This document shows positions 32,126-42,693 of a DNA stretch of 64,000 nucleotides, piece by piece (position 1 is the first letter of the stretch; the number at the start of each line of letters is the position of its first letter). The stretch covers positions 55,366,078 to 55,430,077 of the forward strand of contig NC_089591.1 of assembly GCF_019320115.1 (NCBI RefSeq), read 5' to 3'. Below the pieces are notes generated by a model that was not told where the DNA came from, did not search any database, and was given only the letters and a program-made list of their open reading frames with translations. Position numbers and translations under genes: made by a program. This DNA is from Miscanthus floridulus. Taxonomy: Eukaryota; Streptophyta; Magnoliopsida; Poales; Poaceae.

Positions 32126-34530
32126 TGAAAGGATCTAGGATGTCGCCTAGAGGGGGGTGAATAGGCGTTTCTGAAAAATCAACACCTTTAAAAGCGGAAA
32201 CGATTAGTAATAGGAGTTTCCACAATGGAAACTCCAAATCAAAGTAATACAACCCCTCACAAGTTAGCCACAAAGTATATAAAAGATACTAGATAAACCT
32301 AGGGAGCCAAACAACGGCAACCAAAGAGTTGAATCAAAATGCACTAGTCAGTTAATGTCGAAAGTCCCGACAGATTGGGTCAGAACTTCCGACGTGTCAG
32401 AAGTCCCGATGTTTGGGTCAGAACTTCCGACGTGTCAGAAGTCCCGACAGTTTGGGTCAGAACTTCCAACGCAAACTGTCAGCACTTCCGACCCCTACGG
32501 GAAATGAACTACAAGTGCTAAAATGAACTTTGTGATGCCGATAACTTACAAACCCACTTCCTAGTGGTAAGGTAAGGTGTTGGGTCACTCTCTTGACGTT
32601 GATAAGCCACCACTCCGTAGATCGAGGCCCAAACCCTAAGAAATAGCTAGAGAGAGGAAGATAACCAAATACATATAAATTCGAGCAAATCACAACAACA
32701 ACAAGCACGCGGGAGACAAGAATTTATCCCGAGGTTCGGCAGCCCCACAAAGGAGCTCCTACGTCCTCGTTGTTGAGGTGACCACTTTGGTCGGAGTCTC
32801 TTCCACCTCCTTGCCTCACTCAAGGATACCACAAAGGTCACTTGAGTTTCTTCACTAGAAAACAAGGGTAATACAAACTTCCTAAGGCTCTTCCACAAGA
32901 TGGAAGCTCTTGGGCGACGTCTAGCCGGCTAGGGGAAAATCCCCAAGAGTAACAAATGCAAATCAAACCGGCTTGACGAAGAAATCAAGTGCTCAAGCTT
33001 GCTCAAAGTGTTTTTCTCACTCAATCCACTCTCCAATCACTCAAACCCTTTAGGAATTGAAGTTGGAGGCAAAGGAGAGAAGAGTGGCGAGCCTAGAATG
33101 CTTGGGGGCTGCTTTGGCCGAGTGTTCGTTGCAATGAAATGAGTGGGCAACGGTTAGAAATGAGGAGAGGGGTATATATACTCCAAGGCAAAATCTAACC
33201 GTTCAGATCTACGTCGGGAGTTCCGACGCAGATCTCGGGACTTCCGACGTATGAAGAAAACACTGTTCATGCGAGGTCAAAGTCCACTCGAGACAGCCAA
33301 CGTCGGGACTTCCGACGAACGTCGGGACTTCCGACGGTCGGAACTTCCGACGGTCGGAACTTCCGACAAACGTCGGGACTTCCGACGTGCACAGTCAGCA
33401 GGTCAGTAGAACCATCGATGCTGGGACTCCCGGCTTGGGTCGGGACTTTCGACTGTCGGGAGTTCCGACTCACGTCGGGACTTCCGACTGTCGGGAGTTC
33501 CGACTCACGTCGGGACTTCCGACGTCCACAGTCATCGCACAGGCAGTGACTGGGAGTCAGCACTTCCGGCAAGAGTCATGACTTCCGACTGTCGGGAGTT
33601 CCGACTTACGTCGGGACTTCCGACACCGACAGTCACAGAAAATTATTCTTTGTGCTCGTGAAGTGCTAGAGTGTCTCTCTTTTGATTTAATTATTATGCT
33701 TGAGCACTCTATCTTCCTCAGACCACCTAAACTTGCATCCCTCTTAATAGTACGGCATACCTATTAACTCAAGATCAAAAGAAAAACGAAATTAAACCTT
33801 TTGAGTTGATCTTCTTTAAATTGATGCCGTGTCTTTCAATCTTCATCAAGTGAGGGTGCCAACATGTCAATATTGATCTTGTCACTTGAGCATAGCCATC
33901 TTGAGCACGTGACTTGATTCCATTCATCAAATATGAATAACTCCAAATGCATCAAGTCACTTCCATCAAACACTCCAATAGTAATTTGATCCTCCACAAA
34001 AATGTGGCCATCATAGCTTGATTAGTACCTCAACTAAATGCAAGTACTTCCTTCTTCACCCTAGCTAGGTTCTTCGGCCGCCAAGCCGTCGCTTGCCCTT
34101 CACCCTTGCTTAGTACCTCGAAGCCTTTCCTTGCTATCTTCACCATCTCAAGCCATCAGGTCACATCTTGTGTTGAATCATCCATTCATGTATTGTCATC
34201 TTTTTCATTTTAATTTAGCAAGCTTCAAATATGAGACCATTCCATATGCAATCCCTCATGTCTCATTAATTAACTCTTATCGTGCTTGCTTTCACATAGA
34301 TCATTGAAATCCCACAATAAATAAGCCTTTGCATGAATTCCATTTGCATTGTTGTCTTGTGCTTGAACTAGATTATTTATACAACAATACATCATTTTGG
34401 CTTTATACAATTTCATCAAGTATCTGTGAGAAAATCAATTTCCTGTCTAACACTTAGCAAGCATGTTAGTTCTTTAATCACGTTGTCATTCAATCATCCA
34501 AAACCCACTAAAGGGCTAGATGCACTTTCA
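32126..34530 (-). repeat. 5' LTR of the Sirevirus-like element
   Basis: It pairs with 23607-25944. Palindrome clusters lie at about 32355-32495 and 33210-33630. The larger cluster has extra GGTCGGAACTTCCGAC units near 33337-33366 and an extra 34-base unit near 33487-33520 compared with the other LTR. Together these account for its extra 67 bases. Confidence 0.92.
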
Positions 34531-34535
34531 GATTG

Positions 34536-35600
34536 CCTTTTTGAAAATGGCAAATGTAAGATAACATTTAATAATGCATGTGTTGGTCTTGCTATCTTAC
34601 AAAATGAGCTTTATTTGTTATCACTACGTGATGATGTGAATGTTGTATGCGATGATGGGAACATTGCGTGCAACAATAAGAATGTGTCCTCGTCTGCGGA
34701 TGTAAACAGAAAACGAAAGAGAGCTCACGATGTGTTGTTGAAATTATGGCACCATCATTTAGGCCATATTTCGAGGGGAAGAATAGAAAGACTACTTAAA
34801 AATGATATTCTTTCTCCATTTGAGTTCTTAGATTTAGAACAATGCAGAGAATGCATAAAAGAAATGTATGTATAGAAAATTAAGAAAGATGCCAAACAAA
34901 GCGTAGGAATTTTATAGATTATTTACATACATACATCTGTGGTCTATTTTTTGTAAAGAGTGTGGATGGTTATGATTTATTCATAACATTCATAGATGAT
35001 TACTCCTGTTATGGCTACATTTATCCAATCAAAGAAAGAATAGAAGCATTGGATAAATTTAAGATATTTAAGGCAGAAGTTGAAGACCAACATAATTTTA
35101 AGATTAAGATAGTCAGGTCCGACCGTGAAGAGGAGTACTACGATCGGTATACCCCATATGGCCAAGTTCCTGGACCTTTTGCAAGGTTCTTATAGGAGAA
35201 TGGCATAGTAGCCCAGTATTCTACACCGGGCGAACTTCAGAAGAATGGAGTAGCTGAAAGACGCAATCATACCCTAATGGATATGGTACGTAGTATGATA
35301 AGTTACTCCACCTTACCGTTGAGCCTGTGGATGGAGACGTTAAAAATCGCCATTTATACTCTCAATAAAGTACCAAGTAAGTCGGTGCCCAAAACACCGT
35401 ATGAGTTGTGGACTGAAAGAGTACCCTCACTAAACCACTTACGTGTGGGGGGAGAGTCCTGCTGAGGCTAAAGTATTTAACCCAAATATTGGGAAGCTAG
35501 ATCTCAAAATAGTAAGTTGCCATTTCATTGGCTACCTAGAAAAGTCAAAAGGTTTTCGTTTCTACTGTCCAGACATGCATAAAAAGTTTGTAGAAACAAG
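34536..35600 (+). pseudogene. Copia integrase remnant
   Basis: After the nested element the copia polyprotein continues as LFENGKCKI and LAILQNELYLLSL. The zinc-binding region LWHHHLGHISRGRIERLL then ends in CRECIKEMY. The core follows with FITFIDDYSCYGYIYPI, IVRSDREEEYYD, a stop after FARFL, and [18 protein letters not shown]. The conserved Asp, Asp and Glu positions are visible. Stops and frame changes occur at about 34875, 35195 and 35463. The C-terminal GYLEKSKGFRFYCPD and TRPTV blocks follow in the frame from 35443. Confidence 0.85.
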
Positions 35601-36735
35601 ACCTACTGTCGTTGCACCGATAGTGCAAGATACTATGGTACCATCACCTATTGTTATTCTACCTGTGGCAACAATGAATAACGATGAGGAACCTGTTCTT
35701 CAGGATCCTATAGAACCTATTACCACACATGAGGGGGAGCAACAACAGCCTCAAATAGAAGATGTGCCAAATGTGGAGGCCCCTAGGTCTCAAAGAGTTA
35801 GAAAATCAGTTATTCCTGCTGATTATGAAGTCTACAACACTGAGGAATTTCAAATGCAGGATGATCCCACCTCATTTGAAGAAGCCATGAGAAGTGATCA
35901 TTCATCAAAGTGGCTTGAGGCCATGGAAGATAAAATGAAATCTCTAAATGCCAATAAAGTTTGGGACATAGAAATAATTCCTAAAGGAGCTAAAACAGTA
36001 GGCTATAAATGGGTCTACAAAACAAAACTTGACTCTCAAGAGAATATAGAGAGATATAAAGGGCGACTTATGGCAAAAGGCTTTACGCAAAGAGAAGGGA
36101 TTGATTACAATGAGACCTTTTCTCTAGTCTAATGTAAGGATTCCTTCAGAATCATAATGGCATTAGTGGCACATTACGATTTAGAATTACATCAGATGGA
36201 TGTAAAGACGACATTTATCAATGGAGACTTGGAGGAAAATGTTTATATGGCACAATCAAAAGGTTTTATCATGGAAGGAAAAGAACGAAAGGGATGCCGC
36301 CTAAAGAAATCCATTTATGGATTAAAATAAGCTTCAAGACAGTGGTACTTAAAGTTTGATCAGACAATAAGGAATTTTGGGTTTAAAGAGAATGTAGAGG
36401 ACAATTGTGTCTATGCAAAGTTTAAGAATGGGAAGTTTATCTTCCTTGTCCTATATGTGGATGATATCTTACTTGCTAGTAGTGATGTCAGTCTACTACT
36501 GGAGACAAAGAAGTTTTTGTCCTTAAAATTTGATATGAAAGATCTTGGTGAAGCTTCGTTCGTTCTAGGGATCGAGATTCACCGAGATAGAAGTAAAGGG
36601 GTATTAGGACTGTCACAAAAGGCATACATAGAAAAGATCTTAAAGAAATTCAGCATGCATAAATATAGTCCCTCACCTGCTCCTATAGTTAAGGGCGACA
36701 GATATGGGGATTATCAATGCCCTAAGAATTAGTAT
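35601..36735 (+). pseudogene. Copia reverse transcriptase remnant
   Basis: The region begins with the acidic linker and SFEEAMRSDHSSKWLEAMED. It then reads VGYKWVYKTKLDSQEN, LMAKGFTQREGIDYNETFS, LHQMDVKTTFINGDLEE, KSIYGLK-stop-ASRQWYLKFD and LVLYVDDILLASS. YVDD (36454-36465) is the polymerase active site and is intact. Stops after FSLV (36130), after YGLK (36328) and after PKN (36730) correspond to Ser, Gln and Gln in the family. Confidence 0.9.
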
Positions 36736-37428
36736 GAGATCGATCAAATGAAAACGGTTTCATATGCTTCAGTTGTCGGAAGCTTGCAATATGCTCAAAT
36801 ATGTACGCGCCCTGACTTAGCATTTGTTACCGGGTTACTTGGCAGATTTCAGAGCAATCCTGGAACAGAACACTGAAAATTAGTAAAGAAAGTCTTGCGT
36901 TATTTGTAAGGAACGAAAAGCCTCATGATGACGTATAGAAGATCAGATTCACTCCATATAGTGGGATATTCAGATTCTGATTATGCGGGAGATGATAGAA
37001 AATCCACGTCTGAATATGTATTGACTCTCGCAGGGGGAGCTATTTTATGAAAAAGCTCAAAGCAAACAATCACTACATCGTCCATAATGTATGCCGAGTT
37101 TGTAGCGTGTTATGAGGCAACGGGGCATGTGAACTGGCTAAAGAAGTTCATACCCGGTTTAAAGGTGGTTAACGACATCTATAGACCACTTAAGTTATAC
37201 TACGATAATAATCCGGCAGTACAGTATGCTCACAACAATAAGTCAAATGGTGCTGCCAAACACATTGACATAAAGTATTATGTTGTGAAAGATAAAGTCT
37301 GGGATCATGTCATAAGTCTTGAGCATATAAGTACCGAAAAGATGCTCGCGGATCCGCTTACAAAAGGCTTACCACCCAACGTGTTCAGAGATTATGTAGC
37401 CGACATGGGTTTAAGGGAAAGCCTATAA
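36736..37428 (+). pseudogene. Copia RNase H and C-terminal end remnant
   Basis: Blocks are YASVVGSLQYAQICTRPDLAF, GYSDSDYAGDDRKSTSEY, SIMYAEFVACYEATGHVNWL, LYYDNNPAVQYAHN and MLADPLTKGLP. The frame ends at 37428 with GLRESL. Stops occur after TEH, after LRYL and after GGAIL, where Trp, Gln and Trp are usual. The acidic active-site residues of RNase H appear preserved. Confidence 0.88.
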
Positions 37429-37596
37429 TTCCTAGACAAAAGAAGGCACAAGGTTAAGTATCTATTTCAGAACAGATTGTTGTGTTGTAGTTGTTAAATC
37501 TATCGGCAATTGACTGTGACGATGAAACATGCTTTATGCGTTAATCTGTAATAGAATGAACAAAAGTAAATGATATGAAATTGAAAGATGGTAGAA

Positions 37597-37611
37597 GATC
37601 GAGGGAGAGAT
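37597..37611 (+). other. Polypurine tract of the copia element
   Basis: AGATCGAGGGAGAGAT lies against the 3' LTR start at 37612. It is purine-rich and in the expected place. Confidence 0.7.
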
Positions 37612-38112
37612 TGTTAGATTGATCTCTAATTTTAAATTGGGCCCAATGGCCCAGTTGGGCCTTTGATCCGCGCCCTGATCGGGGGCGTCAGCCCACTATG
37701 GCTGGAGGGCCCTATCACACTGCGCAATAAATAGAGGTGGGGCCGGTGGCTCTAAGTACGAGGTTCGCCTGAGCCGAGCTCCCCACCGATAAACCCTTAC
37801 CCGATCTAGTGAGGGGCGCAGCCAGTGACGGGAAGCACCTCCACCACCGCACTGCGCCGCCATCGGTCTTCACCGCCGGTCGCCATCGCCCATCACCGTC
37901 ACCGTCTTCACCGACCGTCGCTGCCCGTGCGCAGACTTCACCGTCTCCATGGCAGACGCGAGCGGATCCTCCTCCAAGGCACAAACGGTCAGCCCTTTCT
38001 ATTCCTTCCTCTCCCTCTAGATCTAGTAGTTTAAAGTTCTAGGGTGTGTTCATCATGTTTATAGTAAGATGTACCCGCTAGATCTACGGCTAAGGTCCTA
38101 TTCTATCCAACA
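37612..38112 (+). repeat. 3' LTR of the copia element
   Basis: A direct copy of 20627-21129 with roughly 35 differences and a few one-base indels. It is followed by GCCTT (38113-38117), the right target-site copy. Confidence 0.92.
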
Positions 38113-38117
38113 GCCTT

Positions 38118-39330
38118 GTCTTGCCCTGCAAAACCAACCTTGCTAGGGTGGGTGAGCCAATCTGGCTCTCCAGCAGCCGCACCGAAAAACCTTGCCTGCA
38201 TGAACACAGAGACAAACTCACCAGGGAACGAAACACTTACTGCCTGCTTGGGACAACACCACTTTTCAAAAAAAAAATGGATCCGATCTGAGATTCACCA
38301 TGGAGCAGCTCCACCAGTGGATATGAGATCCAGCAGGAAACCGTTTGTGTAACACAATAGTTCTAGATCCACCGAAGGGTATTTTGATTGGAATTGTCAG
38401 ATTTACCATTGGGATAGGTCCTACTTGTCAGTGTCTAAAAAAATCTTTTCACGGTCTTCTTCCTCCTCTAGACGGCTCGACAGGCCGTGGGGCGGTCGGC
38501 GGCTAGCAACCACCGGGCGTGGCCAGACGTGGCGGCTAGGGAGGACGTGGAGGAGAGGGGCGGACGCAACGGTCAGAGGCGGCTAGGGTTGGGATCGGCC
38601 AGACACGGGCCCGAGGCGGACATAGGCAAGCTCGCACGGCCTCGCCGGAGGCGGACGCAGGCGAGCACGCATGACCTTGCCGGATGCGCGGGCGCGCGGC
38701 CTCGCCGGACGTGGCCAGGCGTGCGGCCCCCACGGGCATGGCCACGGCGTGATGAGATCCACTCAAAAATTCTTGTCTTCCTCGGCAGGCTCTTCCTCCA
38801 CGCCCGCCCTCACCACCGTCTTCTCTGTGGATAGCAGCCTCGCAAGGCCTCGTCGGTGGCGGGCGCGGCAAACCCGGTGGCGCGCGCGGCCTCGCCGGTG
38901 TCGAGAGCAGCCTCGCCGTGGGGAGGGAAGGGTCGGGTCGGCGACAGGAAAGGGAAAGAAAATATTAGAACGACTGTCGTGTAACCAGTGACAGTGGTGA
39001 GTAATTATTTTTTTAGCTCCATCAATCTAAGTTTGTTGGAGCGCCTCTTAAGAAGATCTACCAAAATGGTGGATCTTGCCCTCAGATTCATTGTTTTTTT
39101 TTGTGTGAATCTGGATTTAAAGGAGCTAGAGTGTTTGGCTAACTTTTTGTGAAATGAAACTGTTTTTTTAATGTAGAGCTGGTGAAGCTGTCCCAAACAT
39201 ACCCGGATCCAACTCGATTTCTGACAAGCAAGCCAAGGCGAGATCTCTAATGGAAACCTGCCGTACAAGATAATGATAAACAGGTAAACATGGGCCCAAA
39301 ATGGACCATCATTAAGAATGCAGCCCACAA
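38118..39330. other. Possible DNA-transposon remnant with GC-rich core
   Basis: A GCTTGGGACAACACC word near 38247 and a GGTGAAGCTGTCCCAAACA word near 39180 form a loose inverted pair. They lie around a GC-rich core (38470-38960) with Arg/Pro-rich frames on both strands. Such flanks are common on grass non-autonomous elements that carry GC-rich filler. I recognise no protein in the core and could not define ends or a target duplication. Confidence 0.3.
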
Positions 39331-39904
39331 ATCGAATCGTGTTAAGATTACACTCGGTTGATCTCAGCCGTCATGGAGGTGGCGAACAATCGGAAGAGGA
39401 AGAAACGCAATCAAGTTTGAACTTGCTCAACAATGCTTGGCTAGCTGTAGATGTGGTTATGTGGCTAAGTTCTTATTCCTGGTTCTGAGCCACGTGCCGG
39501 CATTTCGTATAACATGAATTTTAACCGAGGGCTGGAAGCCTGGAACGTGCATCTGGTGCCGTTTATTAGGGATAATATTCCTTTCCTCTCTGTTATCTGG
39601 AACACCGGCTGAGTTCACTGGATTGACATTATCGAATTATATGTCAGTTAAGCATGTGAACACAGGTGATGATGCATGGCTGTCATGATTCTCTTTATAA
39701 GTTTTATTATCTGCACATAATTAAGTCAACACTGATGATTAAAAGATATTCTGCTTAATTAATGATTGTAGTAGGCACGCATACTCAGTATTTCCTCTAA
39801 AAAATTACAAACTCCAACATAATGTGAATGCCTTGGCCAACTAGCTGGTTAATTAACAAGAAACTACCTTTATCTCTCACACACATATTGTCTACTAGTT
39901 TGCC
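39331..39904. other. No feature seen
   Basis: Intergenic sequence without a recognisable gene, repeat or transposon terminus. Confidence 0.4.
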
Positions 39905-39907
39905 TTA

Positions 39908-41808
39908 GGGCAGTCCCAATAGTATATTTATGGTTGTTTCTATCTCTATTAATTAGTAAGCAGATTGCTGATGTGATAGCAAATTAATTGAAGAGAGAGA
40001 ATGGAAAACAGAGAAACCATTTCTCACATAGGCACGTTTGCCGATGCTCGAGGAAACGAGTGGAACTGCGTTGGGGAGAAACCGGTAGTTTCCATCCTTC
40101 TCCACTCGGATCTCCTGCTCCGCTCCGCTCGCATCTTCCCTGCGTGCCGCCAAAAATCCTACGCGCTCCCGCATCCCTCCGGCCCACCCCATCTTTCTAG
40201 CCGCGCGCTCGCGTCCTTCTCACGCAGCGGAGGCCGTGGTGCGGATGGACGCCGCACGCTACCGTCCGAAGAGGAGGTGCTGCTGCAGCAGCGGCAGGGC
40301 ACCAAGCATCAGCGACTCCATGGTTTGAGGTGGTCTCGATCTTTTTCCTGCCATCTCGTTATAGATGGCCAACGGGCCGGCACGGCACGGGCCCGTGAAA
40401 GCACGGCCCGATGGGGGTCGGGCCGACACGGCACGACGTGCCTCCCGGGCCGTGCCTCACAAGGCCACGGGCCTGGCCTCCGGCCCAGGCACGGCACTAT
40501 GGGCCGATTTTCGTGCCGGGCCGGCCAGAGAAGTACGGCCAATTTCACAGGCCGTGCCAGCCCGAGGCCCGCTGGCTGCCGACAGAGAGAGAGAGAGGGG
40601 AAGGGCGACGCCTCTCGAGAGGTGTAGGGGGTCGCCGCCGCTCGCCGCCAAGGAGATCGACGCTGGATCCAAAGGAGGCCAGCGCGCTCGCCACTCGCCG
40701 GATCCATTGCACCGGTGCCGGATCCGCCGCCGCTGTTCACTGGATCCGCCAGAGAAGGGAGGGAGGACACGGGGAGCGGATCCGCCACGGAGGAGGAGAT
40801 CCACGTCGTCCAGCGCTGGATCCACGCCGCCCCTGCCCGGAAACGTCCGCGCCGGAGGAGAGCTGCCCTGCTCCGTGCCGCCACCTCCTCAGGCCGGATC
40901 TCGCCGGCCGCCTGCAGGGGAGCATCACCACTGCAGGGGAGCACTGGATCCCGCCGCCTCCTCGCGAGAGCGCCGCTGCAGGGGCCGCATGAGCTTCGCC
41001 GCGGGGGGCCACGCGAGCTCCACCGCGGAGCGCCGCTGCAGGGGCCGCGCGAGAGGGAGGGAGAGGGGCGCCGTTGTTGCACCGGGAGAGAGTGGAGGGA
41101 GGGCCGAAGGGAGAGAGTGTGGAGGAGGGAGAGATCGGCGGCGCGTGAGGGAGAGCGATGGCGCGTGAGGGAGAGAGGGCGCCGCATCTGAGAGGTAGGG
41201 AAAGAGGTAGGGGCTGGCCGGGTCGGCTGTGGCTCTTAGCAGGCCGGTTGGCTGGGCCGCCAGCGGGCCTCAGGTTCTGTAGTAGGTCGTGCCGTGCCGT
41301 GCCGTGCTAGCCCAGTGCCTAGGGTAAGGCCCAGGCATGGCCTGCTCCTCCGGCCCGGGCCGGGCCGGGCCGTGCTTGGGCCAGGCCAAAAAAACGGGCC
41401 GACGGGCTCGGGCTGCGTGGCCATATATATATCTCGTCAACAAGTGGACGTTCTAATCGACGGGCAGTGGAACCAGCTTTGTAACAAAGCCAGTTTGATT
41501 GTTTTTTCTTGTTGCGTGTTGCATCAGATTAATGCACGTCATGATCTGCTCGATAACTAGATACCTGTTTGTGCTCGACCTCCGAAACGTGAATCTGAAT
41601 TAGTATTGGAGATCGATCTGTCGCTGTGCGTGTGCTACATATATTCTCAGTACAGCTGATCAAGCTCTCTTTATGAAACATGCATCAAGTCATTAATTTT
41701 TTAAAATTTAGAAACTACCGAGGAAACTATGCATTGGAAGAATTGGAGTCTATAGTATAATTTATTGTTCTTGAAAACTAGTCTAGAAACCTTCCATTGG
41801 GACTGCCC
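39908..41808. mobile_element. PIF/Harbinger-like non-autonomous element with GC-rich interior
   Basis: GGGCAGTCCCAATAG at 39908 and its inverted partner CCATTGGGACTGCCC ending at 41808 form terminal inverted repeats of about 15 bases with one mismatch. TTA flanks both sides (39905-39907, 41809-41811). A TTA target is the PIF/Harbinger/Tourist hallmark. At 1.9 kb it is far larger than a normal MITE and encodes no transposase that I can see. Its interior is mostly GC-rich and appears to include a second inserted element (40366-41423). Confidence 0.75.
40366..41423. mobile_element. GC-rich nested element, possibly hAT-like
   Basis: The unit starts TGGCCAACGGGCCGGCACGG and ends with CGTGGCCA. 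The inverted complement of its right end reads TGGCCACGCAGCCCGAGCCC, so the ends are loosely inverted. Both flanks are rich in CGGGCCGTGCC-like words, a known look of abundant grass hAT-type repeats. Long overlapping frames on both strands come from GC content and low stop frequency, not from a recognisable gene. Boundaries and superfamily are tentative. Confidence 0.4.
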
Positions 41809-41811
41809 TTA

Positions 41812-42592
41812 AAGTGTGCTGTGGAGGCTCCCTTGGCTGCATTTCTGCGCCTACTACCACTCTGATGAGTTGCGCTCCGGAAGGCAAGCAAAATTACGAG
41901 CAGACTCGCAGCGCAACGGACTGTCCAAGGGGGACTGTCCAAGGGACAGGGCTTCGCTAGGAAGAGGATGATCACTCTACTGGTGGGAGTGGGACTGGAA
42001 AATTTATGATTTAGTGCAAGTTTACTCTTTTTAGTTTTTACTGAACTCAAGGAATTTGGAATCCAGGCCCATTGGAAAATGTTTCCAATACAACCCATTC
42101 GTGTAACTGTGTTACACCTCCAGGTGATACTACTATCCTACCCCCTCTATTTCATAAGTGAACCACCACGCCCAAGAGAGATCGATCGAGTGCCCTGCTG
42201 TGCCTACTGCCTACTCACACGATGAAAAATGAGGAAAGCGGAGCAATTTGTATAGAATGGACGAAGGTTCTCGCCCAGGAGCAGCCGTACACGTTCCCCT
42301 CTCCGAGTAGTTGCAAGTCAGCGCTCCCCCGGCGGCCACTTCCTCGTCACCCCCACCGCCAACACCGCACGAGACTACGGGAGCGAGGATAATGAAATCA
42401 ACGTGGTCGTGCCACGCATAATGGCCTTGCCTCGCTGAGCACATGAGAAACAGCGAGGCGGAACCACCAGATCAGAACAAAATAATAGCCAACATTCCGA
42501 TGTCCGCGATGAGCGGAGCGCTGCACGTTAGAGGTTTTTCGACAAGAGAAACAGGACACAAGTGAAGTCAGGCAGTACTCGCCGCATGCAGC
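41812..42592. other. Upstream flank of the GLOX gene; no gene seen
   Basis: Mixed intergenic and promoter-proximal sequence with no supported reading frame. Distal promoter elements for the downstream gene are likely here, but I can point to none with confidence beyond the TATA box at 42593. Confidence 0.4.
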
Positions 42593-42598
42593 TATAAG
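42593..42598 (+). promoter_or_regulatory. TATA box of the GLOX gene
   Basis: TATAAG within GCTATAAGTACAGG lies 101 bases upstream of the chosen ATG. That leaves room for a start site near 42625 and a 5' leader of about 70 bases. Confidence 0.6.
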
Positions 42599-42693
42599 TA
42601 CAGGCTCGCCGCAGCACGCTAGCTAACACACCAGTATCTGTAGCAGTGTCACTGCCCAGAAGCCTCTACTATATCATCTCTCGTCTCGTAGCC

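Larger units (their letters stand above)
23607..34530 (-). mobile_element. Young Sirevirus-like Ty1/copia element with gag but no pol
   Basis: Two LTRs (23607-25944 and 32126-34530) flank a 6.2 kb interior, and GATTG is duplicated perfectly (23602-23606, 34531-34535). Orientation is minus. The Met-tRNA primer site lies beside the right LTR, the polypurine tract beside the left, and gag is on the minus strand. By eye the LTRs differ at about 20 positions in 2.3 kb, plus repeat-number changes. At commonly used grass LTR rates that means an insertion well under a million years old. Palindrome-rich LTRs and multiple polypurine-like tracts are Sirevirus traits. No protease, integrase, reverse transcriptase or RNase H is visible, so movement would need enzymes from another element. 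Confidence 0.88.
20627..38112 (+). mobile_element. Ty1/copia LTR retrotransposon, complete, split by a nested element
   Basis: LTRs of 503 and 501 bases (20627-21129, 37612-38112) begin TGTTAGATTG and end CTATCCAACA. They are flanked by a perfect GCCTT target duplication. Without the nested element (23607-34530) and its duplicated target site the copia element is about 6.6 kb. The order gag, protease, integrase, reverse transcriptase, RNase H is that of copia. The LTRs differ at roughly 35 of 500 positions by eye, far more than those of the nested element, so it inserted long before. Several stops and frameshifts break the polyprotein. Confidence 0.93.

Noticed and set aside
38487..38991. Arg/Pro-rich frames near 38.5-39.0 kb as a gene
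   Set aside because: Frames on both strands are equally long, lack a recognisable domain and vary with GC content; more likely filler of a decayed repeat.
40309..41187. Long overlapping frames on both strands in GC-rich DNA
   Set aside because: They overlap in several frames, are Arg/Pro/Ser-rich with no family blocks, and lie within transposon ends; low stop frequency in GC-rich DNA explains them.
42646..42693. Upstream extension of the GLOX frame
   Set aside because: The extra codons start at GTG, not ATG, and would place 16 residues before a good signal peptide; the ATG at 42694 is the better start.
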